Assembly: GCA_029844215.1 (NCBI GenBank)
Contig: JAQGDG010000036.1
Location: forward strand, 310,001-374,000
DNA from: Przewalskia tangutica
Lineage: Eukaryota; Streptophyta; Magnoliopsida; Solanales; Solanaceae
Length of the DNA stretch: 64,000 nt
Direction of reading: 5' to 3'
The notes under the pieces were generated by a model. The model had not been told where the DNA came from and made no database searches. It saw nothing but the letters and a program-made list of their open reading frames with translations. Positions 22,904 through 34,500 of this stretch are shown here, piece after piece (within the stretch, counting starts at the first letter, position 1; each line of letters opens with the position of its first letter). Made by a program: the position numbers and the translations under genes.

Positions 22904-24120
22904 ATGCCTCGCGCAAAGGCGACCGCCGAAGGCAAGGCAGCCGAGGAGCCGCTAGTGGGATACAGAGAGTACGAGGCGCAGTCGGCCAAGACTGAGATGC
23001 AGCTTCCGACGGCGAAGTTTCATGACGCCGCCAAAGACCTAGGAGCGAGAGCCGCAGTGGTCGATGAGACTACAAGATTGAGCCTCCGTCCCCACACCGA
23101 GCAGGAGATGGGTCACGCGAGATGGCTCGATTATTGGCCGTGGTCAGGCCGATATGGCGACAGCCGGATGCGCGCCTGCCCAAAGAGAGACCGTGGTGCA
23201 CCCGAGAGCGAATAGTTTGAGGCTACGGACTTTCTCGAGTTGTAGCCCGCCGGAGTTTTATGGGTCGAGGCATGAGGATGATCCTCAGGAGTTCATCCGC
23301 CGCCATAAAGGATCACGCGTGATCAAGGCTTCGTGAGACCGAGTCTGTGACCTTCGGTTCAGACGGCCGCGTGATACCGCAATCGATTGGTTTGATTCGT
23401 GTGAGCATTCCCCGGGACAGCATTCACCTCCAGCGGGATGGCATTAGTTTTCGGGGGCTTTTATCACGCACTTCTTGCCTCCGCAGATTAGGAGGGCACG
23501 CCGACAATTTTTGTTATCGAGACAGAGGCGCACCGTCGTGAGTACAATGTCGAGTTCGATTCTTTGGCTCGATATGTCCTCGCGCTTGTTGCAGATATGA
23601 GGATAGGTGCATCGCCACGCCACCGCTCGATGATTATATGGCCGAGTCTTGCGGCGGTGTTTCTTCACCGCATGGACATTGCCCGCATTCGTGCTCATGC
23701 ACTTGGGTGCGGCGAGCGCAGATCGACGCAGCGGACCGCCACAGGTTAAGGCCAAGACGGCCGGATATTTTGGCGACTTTCGAGGCGGACCGCCAAAGAA
23801 GCAGACTAGTTATGTACCTCCGCCATTGCAGAGTGGTCCTCCGCAGCCTTTCGACCCTTGGGATATTCAGAGCGAGTCGTGGCTCCTGTGTTTCAGATGT
23901 TCGCGAGTAGGGTGTTGGCGGATGCACCACCCCTACCTCGGTGTGGTCGATGTTTTAGACCGCATTTCGTCGAGTGTCGTAGTACCAAGGGATCTTGTTA
24001 TTCTTGCGCCAACAGGCCATATGACGAGAGACTGTCCCACTGTGGTAGCGCTGGTAGGATAGCACAGACTACTAGAGCGATTGCGGCCACGGTAGAGGTC
24101 GCGGTGGAAGTTCAGCTTAG
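22904..24120 (+). pseudogene. gag: Gag remnant, array unit 2
   Basis: Starts at ATG 22904 (MPRAKAT...) and ends with the Gly/Arg tail at TAG 24118-24120. It is the most fragmented of the three array copies: PPEFYGSRHEDDPQEFIR (about 23250-23310), LARYVLALVADM and the CCHC region (about 23935-24045) lie in different frames. Breaks are mostly single-base gains or losses next to CAG, CTG or CG. Collinearity with units 1 and 3 shows it was one gene. As written it could not make Gag. Confidence 0.75.
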
Positions 24121-24898
24121 CGCCTTGAACCGCCTAGTTTCGTATATCCTTAACCCTGTAGATACTTGTATGTATTGATGATAATGTTGTGTTATGTGTT
24201 ATGTTCGGATATCTTTTTGCTAAATGTGATTTAGACACCGTTATTGTAGAAGGGTAAGTATGGGGCATGGTAAGTGTGAACCCTAGATCGTCACGATTGA
24301 GACCTTAGAGGTAAGGTCGCCTTGAGTAAAAGATTCGCTTTATGTTTGACCTTTATCGTAGTCATGAGTTTACGTGGGTTTTATTTGTGTGATAAGTCCA
24401 TGGGTAGTGTGAGATGGAAGTGGTAGCTTTCATGATGTGATTCAAGCAGATTGTTCCGTGTCGGGAACAAGGGCTTGACGCGATTGTGGGTCGGGTTAAG
24501 GACGTGATACGGGTCGACCCGTAGCCCGGATTAAGGTGGGGTCAGTTCTGGGTGGTCCCGCCAGGTGGTAGGGTCACGAGGATGCTAGGCCCAAGTTTGT
24601 ATGACCATCGTATGAGTTGGTGGACGCGTTCGACCAGAAGCGGTTCGTAAAGGCCGAATGGCCTTAAGGAAGTTCGAGGTTAGTAAGATGACCAAGTTTG
24701 GAGGTAGTGACTCCAGAGATTTTGGGAACGGAAGTAATGACAAGTATGGTACGCATCGAGAGTTCAAGTGTTCGAGAAGGGCACGACGAGTAAGGAAGGA
24801 AGAGGACGTGTGTTATTTTTGCGCCGTGGCGCTGGCAACTTGTTGTAGGAACTTCATCGATATCCGTCTTGAGAAGGAACATTCGGACGAATGTTTCT
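24121..24898 (+). other. Non-coding 3' internal segment, unit 2
   Basis: Collinear with the same segment of units 1 and 3. No gene is seen. It ends with the hairpin at 24878-24895. Confidence 0.7.
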
Positions 24899-24909
24899 AA
24901 GGAGGAGAA
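24878..24909 (+). other. Hairpin plus polypurine tract, unit 2
   Basis: AACATTCGGACGAATGTT (24878-24895), then AAGGAGGAGAA (24899-24909), abutting LTR3. Confidence 0.8.
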
Positions 24910-25233
24910 TGTTATACCCCGTATTCTCGTGGTATGTATGCGAGGACGACGCATTTGAGCACGATGTAAAAAAATTTGGAAAGAAAGAAAGATGTGAGTT
25001 TTCGATTAAAAGTTTCCGTTATTTGTGAAGAAAAAAGTTTGTTAATGGGAATTGGATTCCCAGATTTGGTATTTGGACTTCATAGATTATATTAGAATTT
25101 TGAGATTTTATTTTCGGAAATGGTCACGTGGGGCCCACGGGAGAAATTTACGGTTTTGTGGGGCCGACTTTGTTTTCGAGATTTTGGCCATTGTGGATAT
25201 TTTTCGGAAGACGTTTTATGAGGGACAATAGGA

Positions 25234-25251
25234 GGGTGACACGTGTCACCC
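25234..25251. promoter_or_regulatory. Perfect G-box palindrome, LTR3
   Basis: GGGTGACACGTGTCACCC. A second palindrome, GGGTGACATGTGTCACCC, is at 25406-25423; both are upstream of the TATA box at 25650. Confidence 0.65.
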
Positions 25252-25649
25252 CCGCCTAGGTGGCTTGGCCGAATGACATTTGTGCACAACACCTTGCTAG
25301 AGTCGTTGACTAAACGCTTTACATAACTTGCGAGGAAAATTCCGCTATGTCTTTTCTTATTTTTATGGATTTTTCCGAGAGACGGAACATTTTGGACCAA
25401 CGGGAGGGTGACATGTGTCACCCTCACATTGGAAGCAAGTGGGGTGCTTTGGACGATTTGGGCGTCCAAGAGGGACGTTTGGCCTTGCACAATTGGTTCC
25501 TTGTTTTGGCCTTGTTTTGTGCCTTGTTTTGTGGCTTGTTTGGTGCAATGTTTTGTGGAGTAGGGTTAGGGTGTACTTGGCTTGATCAAGGCCATACACT
25601 TGCCTTGCACATGGCTTGATCTTAGCCATTGGTTGGCCTTTGGCTTTCC

Positions 25650-25657
25650 TATAAATA
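25650..25657 (+). promoter_or_regulatory. TATA box, LTR3
   Basis: TATAAATA at the conserved offset. Confidence 0.7.
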
Positions 25658-28541
25658 CCCCTCTCAAGACTTCATTCATCCAAAAATCTTCCAAGTCTTG
25701 GAAACCCTCCTCCCTCTTGTTGACTCTCGCCCAAGAGCCCTCTCCCCTTAAAATTTGCCTTGGCCGAAACCCTCCCTCTTCCCCTTTGTGGTGCTAGCCG
25801 TGGGGTACCCCCCCACCCTAGCCTAGTTGTTTTCGTATAATACCCCCCTTTTGTGGTATAGAAATACTCTCCTAGTATTGTTATAATGCCCAAAATAACT
25901 TAGCCTTTACCTAGTAGTATTTCAAAAGTTACCTCTTTACGTAGAGCCCGGAAATGCTACCTTTTGTCCTTTAGTCTCAAAACCGAAACCCTAAGGAAAT
26001 CTTCATAGTTGGTTGAAGTATTTGAGTAGAAGTTGGTTAGAACTTCTAAGGGCTGTTTGGAGCGGATCGAGCGCACGGAGTAGAGCTAAACCTTGCTCAG
26101 ATCGACATTATAACTTGGATAATTTTGGGCTTGTCGAGGTAAATATTATTGTCCCCTTATTGTAATTGGAGATTACATGTGGTAGGAATATATAGTTGAG
26201 GTATACTATATATAGAATCAACATTATTGTGGCAATGTCTTTTGACTTAATCTCAAGAATAAAGAATCGAATCAGTATTTACATAGGATCAGACATGAGA
26301 CTTGTGTAGTATTATCAGAATTGTACACGCCCGTTAGACGTGTAAACCCCTGGTTGGCTTGGTAGCCACCTCGATAGAGGAGGAGATTTACGCCAGGGCG
26401 GGGGAGAGGTGCCGAATTTTCAGAGAAAATGGGAACTTGTGTTTAAGAGTTAATAGACGTTTGTGGCCTTTATAGGTGAAAGTACTAAGAGTAGCGTATT
26501 CTACTCGAGGAGTGGAAAGGGCTAGCAAGGTTGTAGTACTTGGAGCATTTTGCTTATTGTCGATAAATCGTCGCGAGGTATGTGAACCTCTTCCTATCTC
26601 TTCTAGCATGATATGTGTGAACTATGTAGTACGGTAGACGTACATGTGTTAACTGTGTTTGATTGTTCTTAAAACATAAAGTGTTATAACGGCTTTATGG
26701 GAAGTTGGTTATAACAGCTTTATGTAGGTAAGAAAATACTTTGTGGTTTTAAAAAGAGTTATACTAGCTTTATGGGGAGTTAGGTATAATGTCTTAAGAG
26801 AGGTAAAGAAAATGGTTTACTGATGTTAGAAGTTAAGGGACTTGATCTTATAAGATAAGAGACTTAACTTATTTGTTTTAATGTGAATGTTTGTGTGAAA
26901 CCTCATTCGTGAGTAATGAGTACTTGGTTTTATTTAAAGGGATAATGTTTTACTGATTTCGGAAATCAGAATGTGTATCGACAGACCACTGCAGCGTTAA
27001 TAAAGGAAAATGTATTGAATAATGATGTATCGTATTAAAACCAGTAGAAACCTCCATCTGCATAGAAACTAAGATGAGACAAAATGATATTACATTTTCT
27101 AGATCATGGTCAGTAATAAGAATGTTGTAAACAAGAATAACCTACTCACGTGAGACATATCTTTCTAAATTGTTCTAAAAAGGAATCAAGTGATTAAGTT
27201 TGGGAACTATGAAACCATTTGAAAATGAGAAGCTTGAGTAATGAAACTAGGCAAACCGAACTTAGGAAAAGAATGTTGTTACTTGATTTTGAAAAGGAAT
27301 GTGGGTTGGTCATTCTAATACTACGTATCGAGTGACTTTTATAAGTAATGGATCTCTTTTAAAAGAACTTAACGTATGTAGTACTTTGGGGTTAAAACCC
27401 GACTTTGGCATAAAATGAAAGTACTTTGAGTCATGTGAAGCTTGCCTATGCTTGTTGTTGTGAAGCTTGCCTATGCTTGTTGTTGTGAAACTTGCCTACG
27501 CTTGTGATGATAGCCTTTGTTGTGCAAGTGTGGTATTTCTGTGTTACCGCGTCTCGATAGAGGGCCGGGTGACTTGTTGAGAACTTACTTGGACGTCTTT
27601 GGCGGTGAGGAGAATTCCACGTATGTTTCCATTTTGATTATCGTCTTGTTGTTGATGTCACATGGACATGTCTACACCGATGCAAAGATTCCGGCATGTC
27701 CACGCGGGTTGATTACCCGATATATGGTTATTACCGCAACATGGACGGTCTACACCGATGCAAGATTCCGGGGCATGTGGCGTGCGGCGCAGGTTGACCA
27801 CCCAAAGATATGTTATTGAGGTTACATGGGCATGTCTACACCGATGCAAGATTCGGTACGTGGCCATGCGGCCTTGTTATTATTGTTGCATCATGGACAT
27901 GTCTACACCGATGCAGTATTCCGGGGGCATGTGGCCATGATGCGAACATGATGGATGTGGTGGGCGTGAGACCCATAGTTATATTTGAGTGGTGACTTTG
28001 AGGCGTGAGTCCTCGACTTGATCGCTTATGTCGCTGCATCAGATTTTGGTTATCATACATGTCTCTCGCTTTATATAGATCGTTATGATTTAATCGCAGA
28101 TTTACGCTTCACATACTTGGTACCTGTTATCGACCTCCTTCGGGGCCGCGTCATGCCGCAGTAGAGGTACATCGGCCGTGGATCCTCGCCTTAGGATCTC
28201 GCTTGGCGTTTTGGGAAGCTCCGTTTCTCCGAGGCTTATCTTTTGCATGTGTTCCCTGAGTTGTAGGTTCTTGTACATTCGGGGTATGGCGGGCCCGTCC
28301 CGTCATAGTCGTTGTAAATCTTAGAGGTCAGAGTACTGATGTGGCGGTGGTTGTAAAAGGATTAAACTGTTCAGGTTTTATGTATATACTGAAGGCAACT
28401 GTTTTGGTTGGCCTGTTTATTATTATATCTATTGTTGCATGTCTAAGTTTTTATTTCCGCTGGTTTTTCTCTGATGTTGTATCACTAGGGTGCCCGGGGT
28501 AAGGCACCAGTCACGGGCCCGAATTTCGGGGTGTGACAAAG

Positions 28542-28553
28542 TGGTATCAGAGC
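28542..28553 (+). other. PBS of array unit 3
   Basis: TGGTATCAGAGC, a full match to initiator tRNA-Met, after the LTR3 end. Confidence 0.9.
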
Positions 28554-28742
28554 AGTTAGTCCTCGGAAAGTGTCTACAGACCGTGTCTAGTAGAGTCTTG
28601 ATTATCGGTGTGTTGTGCACCACATCTATAATCAGGAGGCTATAGGACATGTAGGATTGGTTTCTATTCTTCTCATTCTGAGATCGTGCCTTAGAGCTGA
28701 GTTGTAAGTTGGACCCCTCTGATGTGTTTCATTTTACCAGTT

Positions 28743-29972
28743 ATGCCTCCGCGCAAGGCGACCAGTGCCCAGAAGGGCAAGGCAGCCGAGGGAGCTGCTA
28801 GTGGGATACAGAGGAGTACGAGGGCGCAGGCCCGGTCAGTACCTGAGACAGTGCTTCCGACGGCGAGTTTCGCGACGCCGCCAAAGACCATAGGGTTTAG
28901 AGTCGCACCGTGGTCGATGAGACTACAAGACTGAGCCTCCATCCCACACCGAGCAGGGAGATGGGTCACGGAGATGGCGATTATTGGCCGTGGTGGCGGA
29001 TATGAGGACAGCCGATGCGGCGCCGGTTCAGAAGACCGTGGTGCACCCGAGAGCAGAGAGTTTGAGGCTACGGACTTTCTGAGTTGTAGCCCGCCAGAGT
29101 TTTATGGGTCGAGGCACGAGGATGATCCGCATGAGTTCATCCGCCGCCACAAAGGATCACGCGGTGATCAAGGCTTCAGAGACCGAGTCTGCGACCGGTT
29201 CGACGCACGCGTGATACCGCATGATTAGTTTGATTCGCGAGCTTTCCCGGGGAGAGCATGCACCTCCAGCAGTATGGGATGAGTTTTCGGGGGCTTTTAT
29301 CACGCACTTCTTGCCTCCGCAGATGAGGAGGGCACGGGCCGACAAATTTTTGTTACTGAGACAGAGAGGGCGCACTGTCAGGGAGTACAATGTCGAGTTC
29401 GATTCTTTGGCTCGATATGTCCCTGCGCTTGTTGCAGATATGGAGGATAGGGTGCATCGATACGCCACCGGCTCGATGATTATATGGCCGAGTCTTGTGC
29501 GGGTGTTTCTTCACCGCATGGACATTGCCCGCATTCGTGCTCATGCACTGGGCGCGGCGAGCGCAGATCGACGCAGTGGACCGCTTTCACAGGAAGGCCA
29601 AGACGGCCGGATATTTTGGCGACTTTCGAGGCGGACCGCCAGAAGAGACTAGTTATGTACCTCCGCCATTGCAGTGGTCCTCCGCAGCCTTCGACCCTTG
29701 GGATATTCGGGAAGCGTGTCGTGGCTCCTGTGTTTCAGATGTTCAGGGGAGTAGGGGTGTTGGCCAGATGCAGTCACCCCTACCTCGGTGTGGTCGATGT
29801 GGTAGACCGCATTTCGGAGAGTGTCGTAGTACCAAGGGAGCTTGTTATTCTTGCGGCCAACAGGGCCATATGACGAGAGACTGTCCGACCAGGGGTAGCG
29901 CTGGTAGGATAGCACAGACTACTAGGCGATTGCGGCCACGGTAGAGGTCGCGGTGGAAGTTCCCAGTTTTAG
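28743..29972 (+). pseudogene. gag: Gag remnant, array unit 3
   Basis: ATG at 28743 opens MPPRKATSAQKGKAAEGAAS, the cleanest N-terminus of the array copies. The frame is lost near 28915. The core is readable from 29221 to about 29470: ELSRGEHAPPAVWDEFSGAF, THFLPPQMRRARADKF and EFDSLARYVPALVADMEDRV. The C-terminal part has a CX2CX3HX3C motif (CGRCGRPHFGEC) and the CCHC knuckle CYSCGQQGHMTRDC (29843-29884), then a Gly/Arg tail ending at TAG 29970-29972. The two-motif zinc-binding end is usual in plant chromovirus Gag and suggests RNA packaging. Frameshifts prevent a full product as written; no pol follows. Confidence 0.8.
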
Positions 29973-30763
29973 CGGTCCTTGAACCGCCTAGTTTCAGGTA
30001 TATCCTTAACCCTTTAGATACTTGTATGTATTGATGTTAATGATGTGTTAAGTGTTATGTTCGGATAGCTTTGTGCTAAATGTGATTTAGACACCTGGTT
30101 ATTGTAGAAGGGTAAGTATGGGGGCATGGTAAGTGTGAACCCTAGATCGCACGATTGAGACCTTAGAGGTAAGGTCGTCTTGAGTAAAAGATTCGCTTTA
30201 TGTTTGACCTTTATCGTGAGTCGTAGTTTACGTGGGTTTTATTTGTGTGATAAGTCCATGGGTAGTGTGAGATGGAAGTGGTAGCTTTCATGATGTGATT
30301 CAGCAGGATTGTTCCGTCGGGAACGAGGGCTTGACGCGATTGTGGGTCGGGTTGAGGACGTGATACGGTCAACCCGTAGCCCGGATTAAGGTGGGGTCAG
30401 TTCTGGGTGGTCCCGCCAGTGGTAGGGTCACGAGGATGCTAGGCCCAAGTTTGTATGATCATCGATGAGTTCGTGGACGCGTTCGACTGAGCGGTTCGTA
30501 AAGGCCGGGAATGGCCTTAAGGAAGTTTGAGGTTAGTAAGATGACCAAGTTTGGAGGTAGTGACTCCAGAGATTTTTGGGAACGGAAGTAATGACTGAAG
30601 TATGGTACGTACTGGGAGAGTTCAAGTGTTCGAGAAGGGCACGACGAGTAAGGAAAGAAGAGGACGTGTGTTATTTTTGTGGCCAAGCTGTGGCGTTGGC
30701 AACTTGTTAGAGGAACTTCATCGATATCCGTCTTGAGAAGGAACATTCGGGACGAATGTTTCT
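29973..30763 (+). other. Non-coding 3' internal segment, unit 3
   Basis: About 790 bp collinear with units 1 and 2. No gene is seen. It ends with the full-length hairpin at 30742-30760. Confidence 0.7.
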
Positions 30764-30776
30764 AAGGAGGGGAGAA
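30742..30776 (+). other. Perfect hairpin plus polypurine tract, unit 3
   Basis: AACATTCGGGACGAATGTT has 8-bp arms and a 3-base loop. AAGGAGGGGAGAA (30764-30776) follows and abuts LTR4. Confidence 0.85.
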
Positions 30777-31090
30777 TGTTATACCCGTATTCTCGTGGTA
30801 TGTATGAGGGCGACGTACGTGCGAGCACGAAAAAAATTTGGAAAGAAAGAAAGATGTGAGTTTTCGGAAAAGTTTCCGTTATTTGTGAAGAAAAAGGTTC
30901 GTTAATGGGAATTGGATTCCCAGATTTGGTATTTGGACTTCATAGATTATATTAGAATTTTGAGATTTTATTTTGAAATGGTCACGTGGGCCCACGGGAG
31001 AAATTTACGGTTTTGTGGGGCCCACTTTGTTTTCGAGATTTTGGCCATTGTGGATATTTTTCGGAAGACGTTTTATGAGGGCCAATAGGA

Positions 31091-31108
31091 GGGTGACACG
31101 TGTCACCC
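31091..31108. promoter_or_regulatory. Perfect G-box palindrome, LTR4
   Basis: GGGTGACACGTGTCACCC. The second copy, with a CATGTG core, is at 31269-31286. TATA box at 31513. Confidence 0.65.
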
Positions 31109-31512
31109 CCGCCTAGGTGGCTTGGCCGAATGACATTTGTGCACAACACCCGGTTAGAGTCGTGTTTCGACGAAACGTTTTACATAACTTCATGAGGAAA
31201 ATTCCGGCTATGTCTTTTCTTATTTTTGCGGATTTTTCCGAGAGACGAAACATTTTGGACCAACGGGAGGGTGACATGTGTCACCCTCACATTGGAAGCA
31301 AGTGGGGTGCTTTGGACGATTTGGGCGTCCAAGAGGGACGTTTGGCCTTGCACAATTGGTTCCTTGTTTTGGCCTTGTTTTGTGCCTTGTTTTGTGGCTT
31401 GTTTGGTGCAATGTTTTGTGGAGTAGGGTTAGGGTGTACTTGGCTTGATCAAGGCCATACACTTGCCTTGCACATGGCTTGATCTTGGCCATTGGTTGGC
31501 CTTTGGCTTTCC

Positions 31513-31520
31513 TATAAATA
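31513..31520 (+). promoter_or_regulatory. TATA box, LTR4
   Basis: TATAAATA at the conserved offset. Confidence 0.7.
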
Positions 31521-34500
31521 CCCCCCTCTCTTGAAGACTTCATTCATCCAAAATCTTCCAAGTCTTGGAAACCCCTCCCCTCCCTCTTGTTGACTCTCGT
31601 CCAAGAGCCCCTCTCCCCCTTAAAATTGGCCTTGACCGAAACCCTCCCTCTTCCTCATGCTAGCTGGGTACCCCGAGCCTAGTTGTTTTCGTATAATACC
31701 CCCCTTTTGTGGTATAGAAATACTCTCCTAGTATTGTTATAATGCCCAAAATACCTTAGCCTTTACCTAGTAGTATTTCAAAAGTTACCTCTTTACGTAG
31801 AGCCCGGAAATGCTACCTTTTGTCCTTTAGTCTCAAACCGAAACCCTAAGGAAATCTTCATAGTTGGTCAAGTATTTGAGTAGAAGTTAGTTAGAACTTC
31901 TAAGGGTTGTTTGGAGCGGATTGAGCGCACGGAGTGGAGCTAAACCTTGCTCAGGATCGACATTATAACTTGGATAATTTTGGGCTTGTCGAGGTAAATA
32001 TTCTTGTCCCCTTATTGTAATTGGAGATTACATGTGGTAGGAATATATAGTTGAGGTATACTATATATAGAACTGAACATTATTGTGGCAATGTCTTTTG
32101 ACTTAAGCCTGAAGAATAAAGAATCAATCAGATTTACATAGTGTTCAGCAGAGACTTGTGTAGTATTGTGTAGAATTGTACACGTCAGGTTAGATGTAAA
32201 CCCCTCGGTTGGCTTGGTAGCCTACTCGATAGAGGAGATTTACTGTTGTGGCGGGAGGTCTTTCCGAATTTTACAGAAAAATGGGAACTTGTGTTTAAGA
32301 GTTAATAGACGTTTGTGGCCTTTATAGGTGAAAGTACTAAGAGTAGCGTATTCTACTCGAGGAGTGGAAAGGGCTAGCAAGGTTGTAGTACTTGGAGCAT
32401 TTTGCTTATTGTCGATAAATCGTCGCGAGGTATGTGAACCTCTTCCTATCTCTTCTAGCATGATATGTGTGAACTATGTAGTACAGTAAACGTCGTACGT
32501 GTTAACTGTGTTTGATTGTTCTTAAAACATAAAGTGTTATAACGGCTTTATGGGAAGTTGGTTATAACAGCTTTATGTAGGTAAGAAAATACTTTGTGGT
32601 TTTAAAAAGAGTTATACTAGCTTTATGGGGAGTTAGGTATAATGTCTTAAGAGAGGTAAAGAAAATGGTTTATGATGTTAGAAGTTAAGGGACTTGATCT
32701 TATAAGATAAGAGACATAACTTATTTGTTTTAATGTGAATGTTTGTGAAACCTCATTCGTGAGTAATGAGTACTTGGTTTTATTTAAAGGGATAATGTTT
32801 TACTGATTTCGAAATCGTAATGTGTATCGACAGCACCATCGCAGCGTTAATAAAGGAAAATGTATTGAATAATGATGTATCGTATTAAAACCGATAGAAA
32901 CCTCCATCCGTGATAGAAACTAAGATGAGACAAAATGATATTACATTTTCTAGATCATGGTCATTGTAATAAGAATGTTGTAAACAAGAATAACCTACTC
33001 TCACGTGAGACATATATTACTCAATTGTTCTAAAAGGAATCAAGTGATTAAGTTTGGGAACTATGAAACCATTTGAAAATGAGAAGCTTGAGTAATTGAA
33101 ACTAGGCAAACCGAACTTAGGAAAGAATGTTGTTACTTGATTTTGAAAAGGAATGTGGGTTGGTCATTCTAATACTACTATCGAGTGACTTTTATAAGTA
33201 ATGGATCTCTTTTAAAAGAACTTAACGTATGTAGTACTTTGGGGTTAAAACCCGACTTTGGCATAAAATGAAAGTACTTTGAGTTGTGTGAAACTTGCCT
33301 ATGCTTGTTGTTGTGAAACTTGCCTATGCTTGTTGTTGTGAAACTTGCCTACGCATGATGATAGCCTTTGTTGCAAGTGTGGTATTTCTGTTACCGCGTC
33401 TCGATAGAGGCGGTTGACTTGTCGAGAACTTACTTGGGCGTCTTTGGCGGTGAGGAGAATTCCACGGGTATGTTTCCATTTTGATTCTTATCTTGTTGTT
33501 GATGTCACATGGACATGTCTACACCGACGCACGATTCCGGCATCGCGTCACGCGTCGTTGATTACCGATATATGGTTATTATCGCAACATGGGCGGTTCT
33601 ACACCGACGCAAGATTCCGGGGCATGTGGCTACGCGGCAGGTTGACCACCCGGATATTGTTATTGAGGTTACATGGGCATGTCTGTTGACACCGATGCGA
33701 TTCGGCATGTGGCCACGCGCCTTGTTATTATTGTTGCATCATGGACATGTCTACACCGATCGATTCCGGGGCATGTGGCCATGATGCGAACATGATGGAT
33801 GTGGTGGGCGTGAGACCCATAGTTATATTTAGTGGTGACTTTGAGGCGTGAGTCCACGACTTATCGCTTTTATGTTGCGTCGTATTTTGGTTATCATACA
33901 TGTCTCTCGCTTTATATAGATCGTTATGATTTAACCGCAGATATTCTGATTCCACATACTTGGTACTGTTAGATCGACCTCCTTCGGGGCCGCGTTCATG
34001 CCGCAGTAGAGGTACATCGGTCGTGGATCCTCGCTTAGGATCTCGGTCAGCGTTTTGGGAAGCTCCGTTTCTCGAGGCTTATCTTTTGTATGTGTTCCTT
34101 GAGTTGTAGGTTCTTGTACATTCGGGGTATGGCGGGCCCCGTCCGTCATAGTCGTTGTAAATCTTAGAGGTCTGTAGTAATGCGATGTGGCGGGGTTGTA
34201 AAAGGATTAAAGCGTCAGTTTTATGTATATCTGAAGGCAACGCTTTGGTTGGCCTGTTTATTATTATATCTATTGTTGCATGTCTAAGTTTTTATTTCCG
34301 CTGGTTTTTCTCTGATGTTGTATCACTAGGGTGCCCGGGGTAAGGCACCAGTCACGGGCCCGAATTTCGGGGTGTGACATTGATTTAAAGGTATAGGTTA
34401 CTTGTTTTTAAAAGAGTAAGACACTGGGTTTAAAAAGTATATTGCTACTTGACTTTTAAAGGGAAAAGTGCCTTTGTTTTAAAGGAAGGTATGGTTTTGT

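Larger units (their letters stand above)
24910..28538 (+). mobile_element. Array LTR3
   Basis: 3629 bp from TGTTATACCCCGTATTCTCG to GGTGTGACA, the longest array LTR. Palindromes at 25234-25251 (CACGTG core) and 25406-25423 (CATGTG core), 12-bp repeat at 25498-25560, TATA box at 25650. Its 3' end keeps a fuller C/G-run sequence than LTR1 and LTR2 ('cccggggtaaggcaccagtc'). Confidence 0.9.
13284..34379 (+). mobile_element. 21-kb retrotransposon array: 4 LTRs sharing 3 gag units, one TSD
   Basis: The order is LTR1 13284-16900, unit 1 16901-19111, LTR2 19112-22703, unit 2 22704-24909, LTR3 24910-28538, unit 3 28539-30776, LTR4 30777-34379. Each inner LTR is preceded by a polypurine tract and followed directly by a PBS, so it serves as 3' LTR of one unit and 5' LTR of the next. 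The duplication TTGAT flanks only the outer ends (13279-13283 and 34380-34384), so the array descends from one insertion that later expanded, most simply by unequal crossing-over between LTRs. All three units lack pol. Confidence 0.9.
30777..34379 (+). mobile_element. Array LTR4 (right end of array)
   Basis: 3603 bp ending GGTGTGACA at 34379. No PBS follows; the next bases are the target duplication TTGAT and resumed solo LTR S. Palindromes at 31091-31108 and 31269-31286, 12-bp repeat at 31361-31423, TATA box at 31513. Confidence 0.9.

Noticed and set aside
22886..24178. Treating each array gag fragment as a separate small gene
   Set aside because: The fragments are collinear pieces of one gag split by one-base indels, as shown by alignment with the copies at 7428 and 28743.
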